From: Kibdelosporangium aridum
GTDB taxonomy: Bacteria > Actinomycetota > Actinomycetes > Mycobacteriales > Pseudonocardiaceae
Direction of reading: 5' to 3'
DNA length: 64,000 nt
NCBI RefSeq assembly: GCF_900176515.1
Contig: NZ_FWXV01000002.1
Coordinates: forward strand, 620,001 to 684,000
Below the pieces are notes generated by a model that was not told the origin of the DNA, searched no databases, and worked only from the letters and a program-made list of their open reading frames with translations. Below are positions 18,032 through 25,694 of this stretch, in pieces; the first letter of the stretch is position 1, and every line of letters starts with the position of its first letter. The position numbers were made by a program, and so were the translations under genes.

Positions 18032-19113
18032 GCCCTGCGCCGCCACCATCTACGTCCTGCGCCACGACCACTGACGCATTGCCTGACCAGATCGACCAGG
18101 TGCGCGTTGACCTGGTCGGGTTGTTCGAGGATCACCATGTGCCCGGCGCCGCGCAGCCGGATCAGCTTCGCGTCCGGCAGTTCCTCGGCGATCCGTTCCG
18201 CGTGCGAGTACGGCGTCATCCGGTCATGGTCACCACTCAGCACAAGCACATAACAGTGCTGCAGACCCACCAACGCCTTGTACCGGTTGTGACTGCCCAA
18301 CGTCTCGATGAAGTCGGCGAGCACCCGGACCGGGGTGACGTCGAGCATCTCCATCATGAAGTCGACCAGCCGTGGGCTGACGCTCCGGCCGCCGAACGCG
18401 ATCAACCGGACCGCGCGCCGCGTCAACTGACCACCCGCTGCCCGGACCAGTTCGACCAGCCCCGGCTGCCAGTCGGCCAGCGTGCCCATGCTGCGGGTCA
18501 ACGGGTTGTAGCGGGACAAAAGCGGGCGGGGCAGGCCGCTCGCACCGATCTCACCGGCGGACGTACCGATCAACGCCACGCCGCGGACACGGTCGGCGAA
18601 AAGCTCGGGTTCCTGTTCGGCCAACGCGATGACGGTCATCGCACCCATCGAGTGTCCAACAAGGACCATCGGGCCCTTGGGCACCATCGCGCGCAACACC
18701 GCAGCGAGATCCCGGCCCAATTGGTCGATCGTGCTCGACTCCTCGCTCGCCCTCGCGGACCTGCCGTGGCTGCGTTGGTCGTAGAGGACCTGCCGGACCC
18801 GCGGGTCGGTCTGCTCGGCGAACATCCGGCGCTGGAAGTGCCACGACTTGCGGCTCAGCGCGAAACCGTGCACCAGCACGACGGTTATCTCCGGCGTGCC
18901 ACCGTCATCGGGGTCCACTTCCTCAACCGACAAAGGCACACCGTCGTCGGCCGCGACCGTGCTGGTCCGGCTCGGCGGCAGGAGCCCCAAGGGCTCATCG
19001 GCGTACATATCCTCGATATCGCGGCGTTTGGAGTAAATGGCAGCACCTATCGCCGCTCCAGTTGCCACGACACCCACCGCTCCGCCGATCAGACCCGCGA
19101 TCCGGCCGTTCAC
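18028..19113 (-). CDS. Membrane-anchored alpha/beta hydrolase
   Basis: 361 aa. An N-terminal hydrophobic segment (IAGLIGGAVGVVATGAAIGAAIY) suggests an anchor. The alpha/beta-hydrolase core has the oxyanion loop LVHGFALSRKSW, the nucleophile elbow VGHSMGAM, SGDHDRMTPYSHA and the catalytic His in GAGHMVILEQPD. GTG 19113 overlaps the alr stop (GTGA) and its stop overlaps the tsaE ATG, so it is coupled on both sides. A hydrolase between alr and tsaE is common in actinomycetes; substrate unknown. Confidence 0.92.
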   Translation of the reverse strand: MNGRIAGLIGGAVGVVATGAAIGAAIYSKRRDIEDMYADEPLGLLPPSRTSTVAADDGVPLSVEEVDPDDGGTPEITVVLVHGFALSRKSWHFQRRMFAEQTDPRVRQVLYDQRSHGRSARASEESSTIDQLGRDLAAVLRAMVPKGPMVLVGHSMGAMTVIALAEQEPELFADRVRGVALIGTSAGEIGASGLPRPLLSRYNPLTRSMGTLADWQPGLVELVRAAGGQLTRRAVRLIAFGGRSVSPRLVDFMMEMLDVTPVRVLADFIETLGSHNRYKALVGLQHCYVLVLSGDHDRMTPYSHAERIAEELPDAKLIRLRGAGHMVILEQPDQVNAHLVDLVRQCVSGRGAGRRWWRRRA

Positions 19114-20207
19114 CCTCGCGCCCCCACATAGCGGCGAACCACCCGGGGCCGGTACATGTTCGTGACGATCTCGTAGTCGATGGTGCCCAGGTTGTCGGCC
19201 CATTCCCGGGCCGTCGGCTCGCCGCGGTCACCAGGTCCGAACAGGATCACCTCGTCGCCGGGGCGCACCTTGTCGTCGCCGCAGTCGACCACGATCTGGT
19301 CCATGCACACCCGGCCGACGACCGGGCGCCGGTGCCCGGCGACGAAGACTTCGAGCTTGCCGGACAGTCCACGTGGCACGCCGTCCCCGTAGCCAACTGG
19401 CACGAGGGCGAGTGTGGTGTCCTGCTGGGCGATCCAGGTCAGGCCGTAGGACACGCCTTCACCGGCACGCGTGCGTTTCACACTGGCCACACTGGACCGG
19501 AAGGTCATCACCGGCCGCAGGTCCTCTTGCTGCGGCACGGGATTGAGCCCGTACATGGCGATCCCGACGCGGACCATGTCGTACGCGAGATCCGGCCGGG
19601 TCAGCGTGGCCGCGGAGTTCGAGATGTGCCGCATCGGCTTGAGGCCTTCGGCCACCGCGATCTCGTACGCCTGCTCGAACCGCTCGGCCTGCCGGTCGAC
19701 CGACGGGTCACCGGGCTCATCGGCGGAGGCGAAGTGCGACCAGATCGCCCGGACGTTGTGGTCACGGGCGGCTCGGACGAGTTCCGGCCACTCCTCGGGG
19801 GGACAGCCGTTGCGGTTCAGGCCCGTGTCGATCTTGAGGTGGATCGCGGCGCCCTCGGCCGCGCGCAGCTCGTCCATGCTGGACACGCCGAGGTCCACGC
19901 CCGCGGCGATGGCGTCCGAAAGGTCCTCGCCCGGCCCGTACAGCCAAGCCAGGATGGGCGCCTCGATGCCTGCTTCGCGCAGGGTGAGGGCCTCGACCGC
20001 GGAGCACGCTCCGAGCCAGGTCGCGCCCGCCTCAAGCGCTGCCTTCGCGATCGGGACGGCGCCGTGGCCGTAGCCGTCGGCTTTCACGACAGCCATCACC
20101 GGCACCTTGGCGCGCTCGGCGAGCAGGGCGACGTTGTGCCGCAGAGCGTCGAGATCGACGATCGTCTCCGCACGCGGCGCGTATTGACCGGACATAACGT
20201 CGCCCAT
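19110..20207 (-). CDS. alr: Alanine racemase
   Basis: PLP-dependent enzyme interconverting L- and D-Ala for peptidoglycan. 365 aa. The PLP Lys is in AVVKADGYGHGAVP; RSVASVKRTRAGEGVSYG and GYGDGVPRGLSG, which precedes VCMDQIVVDCG, complete the barrel and C-terminal domain. ATG 20207 is the longest start; an in-frame ATG four codons on (20195) is equally plausible, as neither has a clear ribosome site. First gene of the alr-hydrolase-tsaE operon. Confidence 0.97.
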   Translation of the reverse strand: MGDVMSGQYAPRAETIVDLDALRHNVALLAERAKVPVMAVVKADGYGHGAVPIAKAALEAGATWLGACSAVEALTLREAGIEAPILAWLYGPGEDLSDAIAAGVDLGVSSMDELRAAEGAAIHLKIDTGLNRNGCPPEEWPELVRAARDHNVRAIWSHFASADEPGDPSVDRQAERFEQAYEIAVAEGLKPMRHISNSAATLTRPDLAYDMVRVGIAMYGLNPVPQQEDLRPVMTFRSSVASVKRTRAGEGVSYGLTWIAQQDTTLALVPVGYGDGVPRGLSGKLEVFVAGHRRPVVGRVCMDQIVVDCGDDKVRPGDEVILFGPGDRGEPTAREWADNLGTIDYEIVTNMYRPRVVRRYVGARG

Positions 20208-20236
20208 GCTCGCACATGTTTGCTACGGCTCGCCTT

Positions 20237-21118
20237 TTAGATCCGGCTCAGGAAGAACTCGTTGGACAGCTTCTGCTCGTTGAACAGCCAGTCCAACCTG
20301 CCGTGGACCACATATGTGCCGTATGGCGTTACTGCGGCCGTGGTTGGCGCGGAAATCGGCGTCTGTGTGTGCCTGGTCACTACCGCACTTGCCCAGAGGC
20401 TCCGCGGCCGCAGCACAGTCACCGCGTCTTCCCCAGGGACACCGAGCTTGTTGGTCACGACGACGAGTGAACCGTCGCGTTGGAACGCCAGGCCGTCACC
20501 GCCGACGAGCGGCTTGGCGATGGCGACCTCGGTCACCGTGTTCCTGGTCACCTTGAACAGCTTGCCGTTCTCGTAGTGCACGACCAGCAGGAATCCGGCC
20601 GGGTGCCAGACGACGCCGTTCATCCCGTACGCGGCGCCAGCCAACCGCTTGTCTGTGACAAATGGAGTCACAGTGCCGTTCACGTCGACCTTGTAGATCG
20701 TGTCGCCGGGCGGGTCGGTGACGTACGCGTTGCCGAACCAGTCGATCGCCAGGTCGTTCGGCGCCTTGCCGAACTTGGCCAGGTGCAGCGTGCGGCCGGT
20801 GGACAGTTCGAAGATGCCGAGGCCTTGGCTGTACGCGGTCAGCACGCGGTTGCGCCGGGCGTCGACGTGCACGCCGAGTGGCTGCGTCAGCGCCGGGTCG
20901 TTGACCAGGGTGCGGGCTTTGCCGTCCGGCCCGACAACGGAAATGGTGCCGCGCACGATCGAACTGACCAGGAACGCCTGCCTGGTCGGATCCCACGCCA
21001 CCCCTTCCGGGTGAAGCGTCTCCCCGTACCCGTTGATCACGCGCGGCAGCCCGGTTGCCGACGCGGTCCCGGTGATCGCCAGCAAACCGGCCAGAACTAA
21101 CAGGACCAGTCTCTTCAT
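20237..21118 (-). CDS. Secreted SMP-30/NHL-like beta-propeller protein
   Basis: 293 aa with a Sec signal (MKRLVLLVLAGLLAITGTASA). The mature region consists of repeated blades such as EGVAWDPTRQAFLVSSIV, LGVHVDARRNRVLTAYS, NDLAIDWFGNAYVTDPPG and NGVVWHPAGFLLVVHY, typical of SMP-30/gluconolactonase/LRE or NHL propellers. ATG 21118 has AGAGGGG upstream. It is divergent from a MarR-type regulator across a dyad at 21153. Enzymatic role, if any, unknown. Confidence 0.82.
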   Translation of the reverse strand: MKRLVLLVLAGLLAITGTASATGLPRVINGYGETLHPEGVAWDPTRQAFLVSSIVRGTISVVGPDGKARTLVNDPALTQPLGVHVDARRNRVLTAYSQGLGIFELSTGRTLHLAKFGKAPNDLAIDWFGNAYVTDPPGDTIYKVDVNGTVTPFVTDKRLAGAAYGMNGVVWHPAGFLLVVHYENGKLFKVTRNTVTEVAIAKPLVGGDGLAFQRDGSLVVVTNKLGVPGEDAVTVLRPRSLWASAVVTRHTQTPISAPTTAAVTPYGTYVVHGRLDWLFNEQKLSNEFFLSRI

Positions 21119-21152
21119 TCGAACCCCTCTTTCGATCAGGGCACGAACAGTA

Positions 21153-21166
21153 ATCAGAGTTCTGAT
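21153..21166. promoter_or_regulatory. Candidate MarR operator
   Basis: ATCAGA-N2-TCTGAT perfect inverted repeat in the 84-bp gap between the divergent propeller and MarR genes. Confidence 0.5.
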
Positions 21167-21190
21167 GATGGTCAATACTCTGTCGAGAAG

Positions 21191-21196
21191 TAGCAT
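21191..21196 (+). promoter_or_regulatory. -10 element for leaderless MarR gene
   Basis: TAGCAT ends six bases before GTG 21203. Confidence 0.5.
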
Positions 21197-21202
21197 GTTG
21201 AT

Positions 21203-21631
21203 GTGCGGATGCCGATCAAGGAGCGCCTGGGAGCCGACCTGAAGGTGGCTGTGGACGCGCTGATGGCCGCCAAACAAGCCGCCGTGAAGCCGAGCGGGCT
21301 GACCGTCCCGCAGTACTCGGCGTTGCTGTTCCTCAGCGACAACCCCGGCATCTCAGCCGCGGCGCTGGCCCGGCTGTGCCTGGTGACCCCGCAGACGATG
21401 ACCACGATCCTGCAGAACCTGGAATCGGCCGGGCTGATCGTGCGCACGCCGCACCCGTGGCACCGGAACATGTTGGAAACACGGCTGACCGAGGCAGGAC
21501 AGGTCGCGTTCGACAAAGCCGATGAACGGGCGGTCGCGGTCGAGCGCGGACTCGCCGCCGAGTTCACCGAGGACGAACGGAAAACCCTGCGATCTTTGCT
21601 GGCCAGAGCCACTGCCGCGTTGTCCGGTTAG
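21203..21631 (+). CDS. MarR family transcriptional regulator
   Basis: 142-aa winged-helix regulator. LTVPQYSALLFLSDNPGISAAALARLCLVTPQTMTTILQNLESAGLIVR is the DNA-binding core (helices 2-4 and recognition helix), followed by the wing (MLETRLTEAGQ) and a C-terminal dimerisation helix. GTG 21203 follows a TAGCAT at leaderless spacing. It is divergent from the secreted propeller gene, which it likely controls. Confidence 0.92.
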   Translation: MRMPIKERLGADLKVAVDALMAAKQAAVKPSGLTVPQYSALLFLSDNPGISAAALARLCLVTPQTMTTILQNLESAGLIVRTPHPWHRNMLETRLTEAGQVAFDKADERAVAVERGLAAEFTEDERKTLRSLLARATAALSG

Positions 21632-21674
21632 ACAAACTGGTGTGGTAATGCCATCACTCATGCGGGGGATACTG

Positions 21675-21680
21675 TAAGTT
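21675..21680 (+). promoter_or_regulatory. -10 element for leaderless TetR gene
   Basis: TAAGTT ends six bases before GTG 21687. Confidence 0.5.
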
Positions 21681-21686
21681 CGTTCG

Positions 21687-22319
21687 GTGGCGCAAGACAG
21701 GGCGGTCCGCCGGCGGGCGGCGCATTTGGGCCCAGAAAAACGACGGCCCCTCATTCTTGACTCGGCGCTGCAGGTCTACCTGGCACACGGCTATCGCGGA
21801 ACTTCGATGCAAGCGGTCGCGGACGCCGCCGGAGTCACCAAACCGGTGGTGTACGAATGCTTCCGCAACCGTGACGAGTTATTGCTCGCCCTGCTCGGCA
21901 GGGAGGAGAAACGACTCATCGACGCGGTGATCGCGGCATTGCCGAAGATGCCGGACTTCGAGAACCTGGAAGCCCTGATCGGCCAAGGCCTTGAGGCTTT
22001 TCTGATCGCGGCGACCGAGGCTCCGGACTCGTGGCGAGTGGTGTTCGAGTCGTCCCGTACCTCTGATTCTCCTGTGGCCAAGCGGGTTCGCGCGGCACGG
22101 GAGACGATCCTCGGCAGGCTGCGCGACCTGGTCGTGATGTACCTGGCCACCATCAACGTCGAGGACACCGAGCGCAAAGCCCCGGTACTGGCGGAACTGC
22201 TCGCCTCGATCTGCGAGAGCTGCGGCCGGATGCTGATCGTGGAAAAGCAACCGTGGACCCCAGCGGAACTCGCGGCTTACGTGTCACGCCTGATGACCCT
22301 CGGGGTCAAGCGCGCTTAG
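21687..22319 (+). CDS. TetR family transcriptional regulator
   Basis: 210 aa. The TetR DNA-binding domain runs ILDSALQVYLAHGYRGTSMQ, VADAAGVTKPVVYECFRNRDELLLALL. The C-terminal domain is helical with WRVVFESS and a CESCGRM pair of cysteines near the end. GTG 21687 follows TAAGTT at leaderless spacing. Its 3' end overlaps the convergent LysR gene by 36 bp. Target unknown. Confidence 0.9.
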   Translation: MAQDRAVRRRAAHLGPEKRRPLILDSALQVYLAHGYRGTSMQAVADAAGVTKPVVYECFRNRDELLLALLGREEKRLIDAVIAALPKMPDFENLEALIGQGLEAFLIAATEAPDSWRVVFESSRTSDSPVAKRVRAARETILGRLRDLVVMYLATINVEDTERKAPVLAELLASICESCGRMLIVEKQPWTPAELAAYVSRLMTLGVKRA

Positions 22320-23186
22320 GCAGCACTGGACGAAGTCACCGACGACTGGGTTGTCCTCACTCGCCCACGCGACACCGACCTGGGTCGGCGAGACACCAGC
22401 GACCGGCCGATACGTCACGCCCGGGCGGGCGTAGAAGCGGGCTGCGGACTCGGGTGCGAGCGCGATGCCGTAGCCGTTGGCGATCGCGCTCAGCCAGTCG
22501 TCCGGGGTTTCGGTGACGGCGCCGATGCGGGGTTCGTGGCCCTCTCGTTGATCGGCGGCCAGCCAATAGTCCCGCCACCAGCCCGTTTCCGCAGGTGCGG
22601 CCACGAATGGCTCGTTCCACAGGTCGCGGAAATCGATCCGGTCGCGGGTCGCGAGCGGATGCGCCGACGGCAGTACGACCCACCGAGGTTCGGTGAGCAG
22701 AACTTTCACGTGCCATTTTTCCTGACCGGGAAACGGGATCCGCAGTAGAGCCGCGTCGACGTCGCCCTCGTCAAGGCCGGCGCTGGGGTTCGACCACGTG
22801 GCCTGCCGCATCTCCACGCGCCAGCCCGGTCGCCGCTCGGTGAAGGCGGCGATGATCTCCGGCGTGGCCTCGTTTGCCGCGCTGGCAAGGAATCCGACCC
22901 GGAGGACCTTCGCTGCGCGGCTGGCCGAGCCTTTGGTGTCCCGCAGGACCCGGTCCCAGTCCTTCAGCAGGTGAGGAACCTGTTGCGCCAACGTTCTCCC
23001 CGGTTCGGTGAGGGCCATTCCGGCGCGTGAACGGGTGAACAGCTGCACGCCGAGGAGGTTCTCCAGCTGCTTGACCTGTTTGGTCAGCGCAGGCTGGGAC
23101 ACGAAGAGCCGTTCCGCTGCCCTGGTCAGGTTGCCCTCCTCGGCGACCATGGCGAAGTAGCGCAGCAACCGCGTATCCACATCCAT
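22284..23186 (-). CDS. LysR family transcriptional regulator
   Basis: 300 aa. N-terminal winged helix: LLRYFAMVAEEGNLTRAAERLFVSQPALTKQVKQLENLLGVQLF. The remainder is the two-lobed effector-binding domain. ATG 23186 follows TAACCT at leaderless spacing, and a dyad overlaps this -10. It is divergent from the small-protein/DoxX pair, its probable target. Confidence 0.93.
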   Translation of the reverse strand: MDVDTRLLRYFAMVAEEGNLTRAAERLFVSQPALTKQVKQLENLLGVQLFTRSRAGMALTEPGRTLAQQVPHLLKDWDRVLRDTKGSASRAAKVLRVGFLASAANEATPEIIAAFTERRPGWRVEMRQATWSNPSAGLDEGDVDAALLRIPFPGQEKWHVKVLLTEPRWVVLPSAHPLATRDRIDFRDLWNEPFVAAPAETGWWRDYWLAADQREGHEPRIGAVTETPDDWLSAIANGYGIALAPESAARFYARPGVTYRPVAGVSPTQVGVAWASEDNPVVGDFVQCCLSALDPEGHQA

Positions 23187-23202
23187 TCCATCAGGTTATG
23201 GA
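23187..23202. promoter_or_regulatory. LysR-type binding site over its own -10
   Basis: TCCAT-N6-ATGGA inverted repeat. It contains the TAACCT (23193-23198, minus strand) that sits six bases from the LysR ATG and lies 45 bp upstream of the divergent gene at 23247. Confidence 0.5.
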
Positions 23203-23246
23203 TGCGTGTATTAGACGCAAGCCGGAAGCCGGACCACGGTTGAGGC

Positions 23247-23543
23247 ATGGCACTTCTGATGATCCGATACACCGTTCCGCCGGATGAGGTTTCTTCGGTG
23301 ACAGAGGCGGTTCGCACCGCCTTCGAAGCCGTGGACGCCGAGCAGCCGCAAGGCATTCGGTACGCGTACCTGCGCAGCGGCGAACAGTTCATGGCGCTGC
23401 TGGAGGTGGCCGACGGCGTCGAGAACCCGTTGCCCGGTATCGAAGCGGCCCGGAACCTGCAGGCCACCGTGGCCAAACTGGCCGTCGGCCCGGCGCCTTC
23501 GCCCGAGCCGTTCGAGGTCCTCGGCGCCTACCGGATGTTCTGA
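23247..23543 (+). CDS. Small protein, possible dimeric alpha/beta-barrel (monooxygenase-like)
   Basis: 98 aa. The pattern MALLMIRYTVPPDEVSSVTEAV, then RYAYLRSGEQFMALLEV, is a beta-alpha-beta layout reminiscent of antibiotic-biosynthesis monooxygenase/EthD-like barrels, but no catalytic motif is recognised. It overlaps the DoxX-like gene by one base (TGATG), so they form an operon, divergent from LysR. Confidence 0.75.
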   Translation: MALLMIRYTVPPDEVSSVTEAVRTAFEAVDAEQPQGIRYAYLRSGEQFMALLEVADGVENPLPGIEAARNLQATVAKLAVGPAPSPEPFEVLGAYRMF

Positions 23544-23893
23544 TGTCGACGTCTTATGTCATCGTCGCCGTCGCCACGATCGCGGTGAACGCATTCGCCG
23601 CGATCGCGGACTTCGCCCGGGCGAAATTCGTGCTGGCCAACTCGGCCGAACTCGGCGTGCCGCAATCATGGGTGTTCCCACTCGGCCTGCTCAAACTCGC
23701 CGGAGCCTTGGGCCTCGCCGCCGGACTCGCCGGATTCGAGTTCCTGGGTATCGCGGCCGCGGTCGGCCTTGTGCTGTTCTTCATCGGAGCGGTCGGCATT
23801 CACCTCAAGACTCGCGTGTACCACAACATTGTTTATCCGGGCGCCTGCCTGGCATTGGCAGGCGCCACGCTGATTCTCGCCTTGACTGCTTAG
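23543..23893 (+). CDS. DoxX-like integral membrane protein
   Basis: 116 aa with four hydrophobic segments (SYVIVAVATIAVNAFAAIAD; PLGLLKLAGALGLAAGLAGF; GIAAAVGLVLFFIGAVGIH; PGACLALAGATLILALTA). Helix spacing and the WVFPLGLLKLAGALGLAAGL segment match the DoxX-like family. Translationally coupled to the preceding gene. Its stop overlaps the end of the convergent carboxylesterase. Confidence 0.85.
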   Translation: MSTSYVIVAVATIAVNAFAAIADFARAKFVLANSAELGVPQSWVFPLGLLKLAGALGLAAGLAGFEFLGIAAAVGLVLFFIGAVGIHLKTRVYHNIVYPGACLALAGATLILALTA

Positions 23894-25410
23894 CGCTGCA
23901 ATCCCGCCCAGAAGGCGCAATTGCTTTCCACAGCCGGGTTTTTCGGAGCCACTCTGGACAGACCGAGCTCCTGGACATCCGCGTCGGACTTGTAGCGTTT
24001 CCACTGGGGCACACCACGGCCGTTCGGGTTTCCGGTGTGCGCGAATGTTGTCCAGTAACGAACCATGGTCCTGGACAACGCTTCCTGTGCCGGGTTCAAC
24101 GGCTCACCGAACAGCCAACCCCACAGGTAGTTCAGTTCAAAGGCATGGGCAGCGCCTTCCTCGAATCCGGGCCAGTCGCCGACGGATGGCGCTGTCCGGT
24201 CGGTGAACTGGTACGCGTACACCGGCACCTCACCCTTGAACAACCTGTAGGTGTTCATGTGGCTGCAAGTCGACAGCTGGCCCGGTGCGTCGCCCAGCCA
24301 TGTCGCGTACGCGATGCTCGGGCTGGCGTAGTTGCCCACGGGGTACTTGGCCAGCACCTTGTCCGCAGCCGGGCCGAACTCCTCCCGGGTGAGCTCCTCG
24401 TAATCCGGCACGGTCACCGGTTTGCCGTCGCCGTCGTAGGTCGTCCCGACGTACAGCCGCATCTCGTCCAAGTTGTTGCCCCACATCACGGGCACGTGGT
24501 TGTACTTGCCCTGCTCCAACGCATCCGGTGGTTGCAACGGCAGCTCGCGTCCACCGACGACCGGATAACCGTCCTCCCACGCGGTGAGCATGTCCTTGAC
24601 CGGCTTGGCTCGCAGGCAGGACAAGTCGGCACAGCCGACCCTCGACGAGAACTGCGCGCCTTGGGCGTAGGCCTTTTCTCGCGTGTAGGTCTTGGCGTCA
24701 CAGCTGAAGCTCTGCCCGACGGCCTTGTGGAACAACCCCTTGGCCAACGGCGACACGATCATGCCGCACACACTGCCTGCGCCGGCCGACTCACCGAAGA
24801 CCGTGACGTTGCCCGGATTTCCGCCGAACGCCGCCGCATTGCGCTTCACCCAACGCAATCCAGCCAGTTGATCCTGGAAACCGTAGTTCCCCGACTGGTT
24901 CCCCGCCTCCGCGGTCAAGCGTGGCGTCGCCAAATACCCCAACGGACCCAACCGGTAGGCGACCGTCACGACGATCACATCGCCTTGCGTGACAAGCTTG
25001 ACCGGGTCGTAATGGGTTGCGGCGCCGTTGAGGAAACCGCCGCCGTGGAACCACACCATCACGGGCAAGGACCGATGCTTTCGCTTGGGCGTGGTGACAT
25101 TCAGGTACAAGCAGTCCTCGTTGACCGACTCCTCCGGCCACAGCCCCGGCAGTTGAGCGCACATTTCGCGCGGCTTGGTGGCGTCTAACGGATCCCGCCA
25201 CCGCGCCGCCGGTTGCGGCGGACGCCAACGCAGCGCGCCGACAGGCGGCGCGGCGAACGGAACCCCTTGGAACGAAAGAACTTCCCCCGATACGGCCCCC
25301 TGGACAGGTCCGCGATCAGTGAAGACGAGCGTGGCCGGCCCGGCGGCTGCCGGACTGACCAACAACCCCAGTAGACCAATCGTCGTGAGTACCAATCCCC
25401 GCCATTTCAC
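23890..25410 (-). CDS. Secreted type-B carboxylesterase (copy 1)
   Basis: 506-aa serine hydrolase of the carboxylesterase/cholinesterase family. Sec signal (LVLTTIGLLGLLVSPAAAG). Motifs: FQGVPFAAPPVGALRW, the Cys-loop NEDCLYLNV, the oxyanion loop WFHGGGF, the nucleophile elbow VFGESAGAGSVC, and the catalytic His region EEGAAHAFELNYLWG. GTG 25410 (V-K-W-R) is conserved with copy 2. A sequence block around CTTTGGTATG (25451-25460) upstream recurs before copy 2. One of three tandem paralogues plus a remnant. Substrate unknown. Confidence 0.92.
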   Translation of the reverse strand: MKWRGLVLTTIGLLGLLVSPAAAGPATLVFTDRGPVQGAVSGEVLSFQGVPFAAPPVGALRWRPPQPAARWRDPLDATKPREMCAQLPGLWPEESVNEDCLYLNVTTPKRKHRSLPVMVWFHGGGFLNGAATHYDPVKLVTQGDVIVVTVAYRLGPLGYLATPRLTAEAGNQSGNYGFQDQLAGLRWVKRNAAAFGGNPGNVTVFGESAGAGSVCGMIVSPLAKGLFHKAVGQSFSCDAKTYTREKAYAQGAQFSSRVGCADLSCLRAKPVKDMLTAWEDGYPVVGGRELPLQPPDALEQGKYNHVPVMWGNNLDEMRLYVGTTYDGDGKPVTVPDYEELTREEFGPAADKVLAKYPVGNYASPSIAYATWLGDAPGQLSTCSHMNTYRLFKGEVPVYAYQFTDRTAPSVGDWPGFEEGAAHAFELNYLWGWLFGEPLNPAQEALSRTMVRYWTTFAHTGNPNGRGVPQWKRYKSDADVQELGLSRVAPKNPAVESNCAFWAGLQR

Positions 25411-25491
25411 TCGTCCACGATGACAGTGATGGCCACTTCACCGCGTCGAACTTTGGTATGACGCGAGCCCTACTTAGGGCTTCTGTTCTGT

Positions 25492-25694
25492 TCAGACGCG
25501 CAATGGCTTTCCACAGCCACATTTTTCGACGCGACGCAAGGCAGGGCTAGGCCCTTGGACATCCGCGCCGGACTTGCAGCGCTTCCACTCGGGCACGCCG
25601 TGGGCGGTCGGGTTCCGGTGTACGCGGGCCCCGCCCTCAGTGAACACGAGCGTGGCTGGCCCAGCTTGCGCCAGGCCAGCCACCTGCCTCAATC
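25492..25694 (-). pseudogene. Deletion remnant of a fourth carboxylesterase
   Basis: On the minus strand a short frame joins the mature N-terminus of the family (AGPATLVFTEGG, as in copy 1 near residue 25) directly to its C-terminus (NPTAHGVPEWKRCKSGADVQ, then CGCGKPLRV). Roughly 1.4 kb of catalytic sequence is missing. The C-terminal part is diverged relative to KRYKSDADVQELGL of intact copies. It sits between copies 1 and 2 and is best read as a collapsed paralogue. Confidence 0.7.

Noticed and set aside
18016..20240. Long plus-strand frames across alr and the hydrolase
   Set aside because: Shadows of the coupled minus-strand alr-hydrolase-tsaE operon, whose motifs are all intact.
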